Assembly (NCBI GenBank): GCA_023301725.1
Contig: JALZUD010000042.1
Coordinates: 1 to 48,478, forward strand
From: Granulosicoccus sp.
GTDB taxonomy: Bacteria > Pseudomonadota > Gammaproteobacteria > Granulosicoccales > Granulosicoccaceae
Length of the DNA: 48,478 nt
Direction of reading: 5' to 3'
The notes beneath the pieces were generated by a model. That model was not told the origin of the DNA, searched no databases, and saw only the letters and a list, made by a program, of their open reading frames with translations. Numbering within the stretch: position 1 is the first letter of the stretch; each line of letters opens with the position of its first letter. The position numbers and the translations under genes are program-made. Shown here in pieces: positions 44,291 through 48,478 of the stretch.

Positions 44291-47200
44291 TACATTTGCA
44301 CCAAGTAGTCAGGAGAAGCCATGATGAGCGTGATCGCATCGCGAACACGCTGACTCAGGCCGTCTTCAGTGTCGGGTAGTCCAGTGATGTGGTCAAAGAG
44401 GATTGATCTAAAATCCTCAGACAGATTGCCATTCATCAGAAGGATATCCAAATGATTCAACAGCGCATCAGGATCACTTGCTAATCCGCGTTCGTAAGTG
44501 AAGTCAAGGAACGCATTGCGTTGGCCTGCACTGTCAGGGTTACCCAAATAAGCTTCCTGAATTTGCCGTCCAATACGGTTGGAGGTAGCGAGCTCGTTAC
44601 TCTCGGTAAACAGCTCAAATTCCGGAGCAACCAAGTTATCGTCGGCAATAGGGCCGGCAGGTGAATAACTTGGCTGAAAGAAATTAAACACCGAAGGTGA
44701 TTTCAAGACCGCCTGCCCAGTTATCACATCCAGATTTTCCAGAGCTGGTGAACTGGTCGTGAATTCCCCTCGCTGACTATTACTGCCGGGTTGAATATCA
44801 AAGGCTCGCCACAAATTGCTCAGTCGCAACACCGGCTCTCGTAACTTACCGTACGTATTTGACGTAGGAATTGAACGTGCTTCGTCATCGAGCAACAAGG
44901 CTCTAATCACGGCTTGTAAATTACCGCGTTCGCCATTGCCATCATCATTGAACACAGAGGCAATGCGCTGAACATACGCTGGTGTAGGGTTGCTAGTGAC
45001 AAGCCTGGTAATCAACTGCTTCGTAATAAAAGGCCCAACATTGGGATGGTTAAAAATATTGTCCAACGCCATCTCAAGATCAGCACGCGCGCTCTGATTA
45101 GCAGGTGTAGTCAAACCATTAAGTAATGTCTTTGGCTCGGTGTCATGAAAGGACTGGAATGGCAGCATCGGGCTAATGACATCAGCATTGGTAAATGGTG
45201 CTCGGTTCCATGTGCCAGCATCAGCATAGTTCCACCCTGTGAAAGTTCTGGCAAAAGCTTCAATAATGTCTTGGGTAAAGACAGGAGCTCCGGATGTGGT
45301 GCCATCAAGGTTCAATTCATGTAGACCTATTGAAAACAGCTGCAATACTTCACGAGCGTAGTTTTCATCTGCTCGTGTAGACAACTCTTCATCGCTTTTA
45401 GCGTTTTGCAACATGCTTAAGTACAGACCCATTACAGGGCTCAGAGTGACCTCTTCCAGTAAATCACGGTAATTACCAAACGCATGGTCCCGCAACATAT
45501 CGTAGTAGTTGGTCATACCAAACTGCGCATTGGATAAGGTATAGCCTGTATCAGAGACCACAAATATCTGGCTCAGTGAAAAGGCGACCCGTTGGCGCAG
45601 TTGATCCTCTCCGCCAGCGACATCATTCCACCACACTTCGTGACGTGCAGCTCTGTTACTACCGTTGGAATTAGCTCTAACATAATCCAAATGAGCTGGC
45701 CCTTGAATGGCGAACTGATTGTCTAGCCATGCTTCATAACCCTGCGCTTGCACATCGACAATACTGGCTCGGGTGGGGCCAAATGTTGCCTGTGTGAGGA
45801 ATCGAGACGCATCCACATCTGACGGCGTCGTTGCTGGATCGAAGACGGTGATAGACACACTGGCCACACCGCTCAATCCCGAATCATCAGTAACCGTCAA
45901 CTGAACTAAGTAGTTACCAGGTTCTGTAAACACGTGCTCCACAATGTTGGCGCTTAGCTCTTGTTCATCGTCAGATCCATCTCCGAAGTTCCAGAGATAC
46001 TCCGATAACTCCTTGTTAACCCTTGCGACCGATTCTGACGGATCGAACAAGACTCTTAACGGAGCCACACCTGCAACATTTGATGCAAAGCCAGGAGTAG
46101 AAATAACGGCAAAAGGCGTCTCACCATCGTCAATTGCGATAACCGCAAACAACGTCTCTGACCACTCTGAGCTTTCCGACTCGTAAACGGCTCGGACATG
46201 CCAGGTATTCAGACCACCGATGGGTAGTGCCGGTACCGTCGTGTACGTGCAGACGCCATCAGAGCACACCTCAGCTGGGACCAGACCATCAACAACAGGC
46301 AGTTGAACTCCGTCGCTGTTGGTCAGGAAAAAATCATAAGTCACAGCTTGCTCATCAGCAGACCACTGAAAATCTACAGTTTGATCGACAAAAACTGACT
46401 CACCCGTACGCGGCGCTATAGCGACAGGGGCGTCTGGTAAAATAATAGGTTCAGCAACAACCGAGAATGATCTGTCTACCCAGCTAGTCTCACCCAACGT
46501 GTTCAGAGCGCGCACTCGTCCGGTATAACTATCTGAGACGGTCAGTTGCGTGCTAGCGGTGAAGCTACAAAAATTAGTGCCACAGTCAGCGGGTATCAGC
46601 GAAGCTGATTCAAGGGCATTCGTAAATTCATCACCCTCAAACAGTGCGAATTCGTATTCTGTTGCTTGCTGCGATCTATTCCACGTGAAGGTCAACGCCT
46701 CGCCTTCTGTTAATTCAGATCCTTCCCTCGGTGAAGTAATTTCAAAGGGCCCCGGTGCGTCAGTTACCGCCGGTATAACTTCGAAGCTTGTGCGTGACAA
46801 AGCCAGCGAGAAGCCCAATGAATTCTCTCCACGAACTCGCCAAGCATGGTTTGCTGCAACTGGCAGATCAACAAGCTGAGTTATTGAGCAGTGTTGTGCA
46901 TCGCAAGCAAGCTCAGCTTGAATATCCTCAACAAAGCCTGCAGTTGTTCTGTTCGCACCATCGAAGAAATGGAATTCATACGAGACCGAATCAGGCTCAC
47001 GTTCCCAGGTAAATACAACAGAATCTCCCTGCGATAATTGTGCGCCAGTTCTTGGTGACACGTTGAACGTCTCTGAAGGTCGTTGTGTGGCTTTCTTGAT
47101 AGTGCCAAATGAGCTTGATGTCCATGTAGATTGGCCAGCCGCATTTATTGCACGCACTTGCCACTCATAAGAGGTCGCAATAGGCAGCGCTATTGCAATA

Positions 47201-48478
47201 TCAATCTCACATTCCGCAGCAGAGCATGTTCTAGCCAGGATACTGTCGCTTATCAGTACTTCGTTTGAATTTGCAGTGTCGAGCACGCGAAAGTCATAGC
47301 TCGATGCCTTGTCACTGGGTTGCCAGCTGAACGTCGCTTGTGAATCGACTTCCAAACGGCCATCTTGCTGAGGAGCAATCACTACCGGTGTTACTGGTGG
47401 CTCGGTCACAAGTTCAACAACATTGAAAAACGTCAGTGTCCATCCTGACAAGCCCGCCGAATTTCTACCGCGAACACGCCAACGCTGATTTTCAAATATC
47501 GGTAAATTAACTTCTACATCATAACTACACAGTGTGCCATCGCAAATATCCGCTGGTAACAGGCCAAGCTGCCATGGTTGCTCACCAAAGGTGTCTGAGT
47601 TGGTGTCGGCATCAAAAAGATAGAAATCATAAGTCTCTACGTTTAGATCTTGCTCCCATGTAAACGCAAAAACCGTATTTTCTATGACGTCTGTGCCAAT
47701 AGGACTTACTGGGGTAGGAACCGCCGGCTTTTCTTTCGGTACATCGGGCACATCGGGTACGTCCGGTCCCACTGTCGACACCACGTTAAAGGTTGAACGT
47801 GACCATGACGATGAACCAACTGCGTTGTTAACCAGAACTCCCCAGGCATGACCTTGCGCTTCACCCAAGGACACTTCAAAATTGTAAAAGCACAGTCCAT
47901 CCTCACAAATGTCAGTGGCCAATATAGTTTGTGAGACATAACTGCCGCTTTGCACATCGAAGAGACGAAAACCATAGCTGCGGGCAGTAGGCTCTTCGTT
48001 CCACATGAACAACACCGAATCACCCTGAACGATATCAACACCCTCTACAGGGGAGATGGTTTGTGGTGTTGAGGGCTGTGTGGGCTGTGTGGGCTGTGTG
48101 GGCTGTGTGGGCTCTGTCGGCTCTGTCGGCTCTGTCGGCTCTGTCGGCTCTGTCGGCTCTGTCGGCTCTGTCGGCTCAGTCGGCTCAGTCGGCTCTGTTG
48201 GTTCTGTTGGTTCTGTCGGCTCTGTTGGCTCTGTCGGCTCTGTAGGCTCTGTAGGATCTGCCGGCTCTGTCGGCTCTGTCGGCTCTGTCGGCTCTGTCGG
48301 CTCTGTTGGCTCTGTTGGCGCTGTTGGCTCTGTTGGCTCTGTTGGCTCTGTTGGCTCTGTTGGCTCTGTTGGCTCTGTTGGCTCTGTCGGCTCTGTCGGC
48401 TCTGTCGGCTCTGTCGGCTCTGTCGGCTCTGTCGGCTCTGTCGGCTCTGTCGGCTCTGTCGGCTCTGTCGGCTCTGTC
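44290..48478 (-). CDS. DUF1800 protein with Thr-Glu-Pro tract, six Cys-paired modules and PKD domain (5' partial)
   Basis: This is a large exported protein whose N-terminus lies beyond the window. The GTG at 48015 is not the start; the frame continues without a stop through TISPVEGVDIVQGDSV and a (TEP/TQP)n tract to the window end. Next come six modules of about 90-100 residues, each with FxW near the start, YxFxLFD, a Cys pair (such as DICEDGLC), then WxVR and N/S-x-S-x-W, resembling fibronectin III folds. A PKD-like domain follows (YLWNFGDGSDDEQ, LTVTDDSGLSGVASV). DUF1800 then fills the last 480 residues or so (RFLTQATFGPTR, RVAFSLSQIFVVS, YAREVLQLFSIGLHELNLDG, FARTFTGWNY). It is paired with DUF1501. 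Confidence 0.9.
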   Translation of the reverse strand, partial: TEPTEPTEPTEPTEPTEPTEPTEPTEPTEPTEPTEPTEPTEPTEPTEPTEPTAPTEPTEPTEPTEPTEPTEPADPTEPTEPTEPTEPTEPTEPTEPTEPTEPTEPTEPTEPTEPTEPTEPTEPTQPTQPTQPTQPSTPQTISPVEGVDIVQGDSVLFMWNEEPTARSYGFRLFDVQSGSYVSQTILATDICEDGLCFYNFEVSLGEAQGHAWGVLVNNAVGSSSWSRSTFNVVSTVGPDVPDVPDVPKEKPAVPTPVSPIGTDVIENTVFAFTWEQDLNVETYDFYLFDADTNSDTFGEQPWQLGLLPADICDGTLCSYDVEVNLPIFENQRWRVRGRNSAGLSGWTLTFFNVVELVTEPPVTPVVIAPQQDGRLEVDSQATFSWQPSDKASSYDFRVLDTANSNEVLISDSILARTCSAAECEIDIAIALPIATSYEWQVRAINAAGQSTWTSSSFGTIKKATQRPSETFNVSPRTGAQLSQGDSVVFTWEREPDSVSYEFHFFDGANRTTAGFVEDIQAELACDAQHCSITQLVDLPVAANHAWRVRGENSLGFSLALSRTSFEVIPAVTDAPGPFEITSPREGSELTEGEALTFTWNRSQQATEYEFALFEGDEFTNALESASLIPADCGTNFCSFTASTQLTVSDSYTGRVRALNTLGETSWVDRSFSVVAEPIILPDAPVAIAPRTGESVFVDQTVDFQWSADEQAVTYDFFLTNSDGVQLPVVDGLVPAEVCSDGVCTYTTVPALPIGGLNTWHVRAVYESESSEWSETLFAVIAIDDGETPFAVISTPGFASNVAGVAPLRVLFDPSESVARVNKELSEYLWNFGDGSDDEQELSANIVEHVFTEPGNYLVQLTVTDDSGLSGVASVSITVFDPATTPSDVDASRFLTQATFGPTRASIVDVQAQGYEAWLDNQFAIQGPAHLDYVRANSNGSNRAARHEVWWNDVAGGEDQLRQRVAFSLSQIFVVSDTGYTLSNAQFGMTNYYDMLRDHAFGNYRDLLEEVTLSPVMGLYLSMLQNAKSDEELSTRADENYAREVLQLFSIGLHELNLDGTTSGAPVFTQDIIEAFARTFTGWNYADAGTWNRAPFTNADVISPMLPFQSFHDTEPKTLLNGLTTPANQSARADLEMALDNIFNHPNVGPFITKQLITRLVTSNPTPAYVQRIASVFNDDGNGERGNLQAVIRALLLDDEARSIPTSNTYGKLREPVLRLSNLWRAFDIQPGSNSQRGEFTTSSPALENLDVITGQAVLKSPSVFNFFQPSYSPAGPIADDNLVAPEFELFTESNELATSNRIGRQIQEAYLGNPDSAGQRNAFLDFTYERGLASDPDALLNHLDILLMNGNLSEDFRSILFDHITGLPDTEDGLSQRVRDAITLIMASPDYLVQM
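48073..48478 (-). repeat. 9-bp tandem repeat encoding (Thr-Glu-Pro)n, cut by the window end
   Basis: Units of GGCTCTGTC with variants (GGCTGTGTG, GGCTCTGTT, GGCTCAGTC, GGTTCTGTT) run for about 400 bases, roughly 45 copies, to the last base. On the minus strand, in the frame of the DUF1800 gene, they read Thr-Glu-Pro, with four Thr-Gln-Pro at the inner end and rare variants (Ala-Asp-Pro, Thr-Ala-Pro). The 9-bp unit keeps the frame whatever the copy number. Confidence 0.95.

Noticed and set aside
48063..48245. Plus-strand Ala/Leu/Ser-rich open frame
   Set aside because: It is the reverse reading of the tandem repeat, without a ribosome site or sensible protein.
48073..48478. CRISPR-like regular repeats
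   Set aside because: The unit is 9 bp with no spacers and reads in frame as Thr-Glu-Pro within a coding gene.

Overview
The window looks like chromosomal DNA of a Gram-negative, free-living, probably marine gammaproteobacterium. The evidence is type IV pilus minor pilins with PilY1, an OmpA-type lipoprotein, a lipobox propeller lipoprotein, several periplasmic binding-protein transporters (TRAP, AfuABC-like, PhnCDE) and a PAS-GGDEF-EAL regulator. The taxonomic guess is an inference from gene content. I see no rRNA, tRNA, CRISPR array, prophage or intact insertion sequence. Gene density is high, and most transcription units are short operons.

Layout. 1-2439: 3' part of a cyclic-di-GMP signalling protein whose start lies before the window. 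2440-2796: a gap with two decayed gene fragments, one clearly the tail of a VOC/glyoxalase protein. 2797-6479: TRAP transporter dctPQM followed by a DUF2848 gene. 6571-7422 (minus): a DUF1445 hydro-lyase/D-glutamate cyclase-like gene. 7515-12971 (minus): an AfuABC-like ABC importer with an inositol-monophosphatase-family gene upstream. 13085-16090: a DUF4870-like membrane protein, a frameshifted orphan gene, and a secreted protein with a Pro-Thr tract. 16431-17666: a ThrE-type exporter. 18090-21577: phnD-phnC-phnE-phnE. 21592-22455: tesB. 22669-25022 (minus): two Rieske oxygenases, divergent from 25501-28718: ridA-like, DUF1028, lysR and argE-like. 28998-29201: dodecin. 29374-36187 (minus): minor pilin operon FimT/U, PilV, PilW, PilX, PilY1. 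36539-39193 (minus): an OmpA lipoprotein and an MFS-PlsC fusion. 40120-42222: a TolB-like lipoprotein. 42878-48478 (minus): a DUF1800/DUF1501 pair. The DUF1800 protein has six Cys-paired beta modules behind a long (Thr-Glu-Pro)n tract that runs off the window.

How the genes work together. Much of the window concerns uptake and catabolism of small nitrogen- or phosphorus-containing organics. The TRAP/DUF2848 genes may import and process an organic acid or amide, with the convergent DUF1445 gene nearby. The AfuABC-like system plus phosphatase suggests sugar-phosphate uptake and dephosphorylation. PhnCDE suggests phosphonate or phosphite uptake, but no C-P bond-cleaving enzyme is present. The most coherent uncharacterised unit is 22669-28718. 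Here two Rieske oxygenases face an operon of a RidA paralogue lacking the usual Arg, a DUF1028 protein, a LysR regulator and an M20 deacylase. I infer an inducible oxidative pathway for an N-substituted compound. The right-hand half is mostly surface biology: pili, lipoproteins and large exported proteins.

Four of the five convergent gene junctions carry perfect inverted repeats without a T-tract, which look like bidirectional stop signals.
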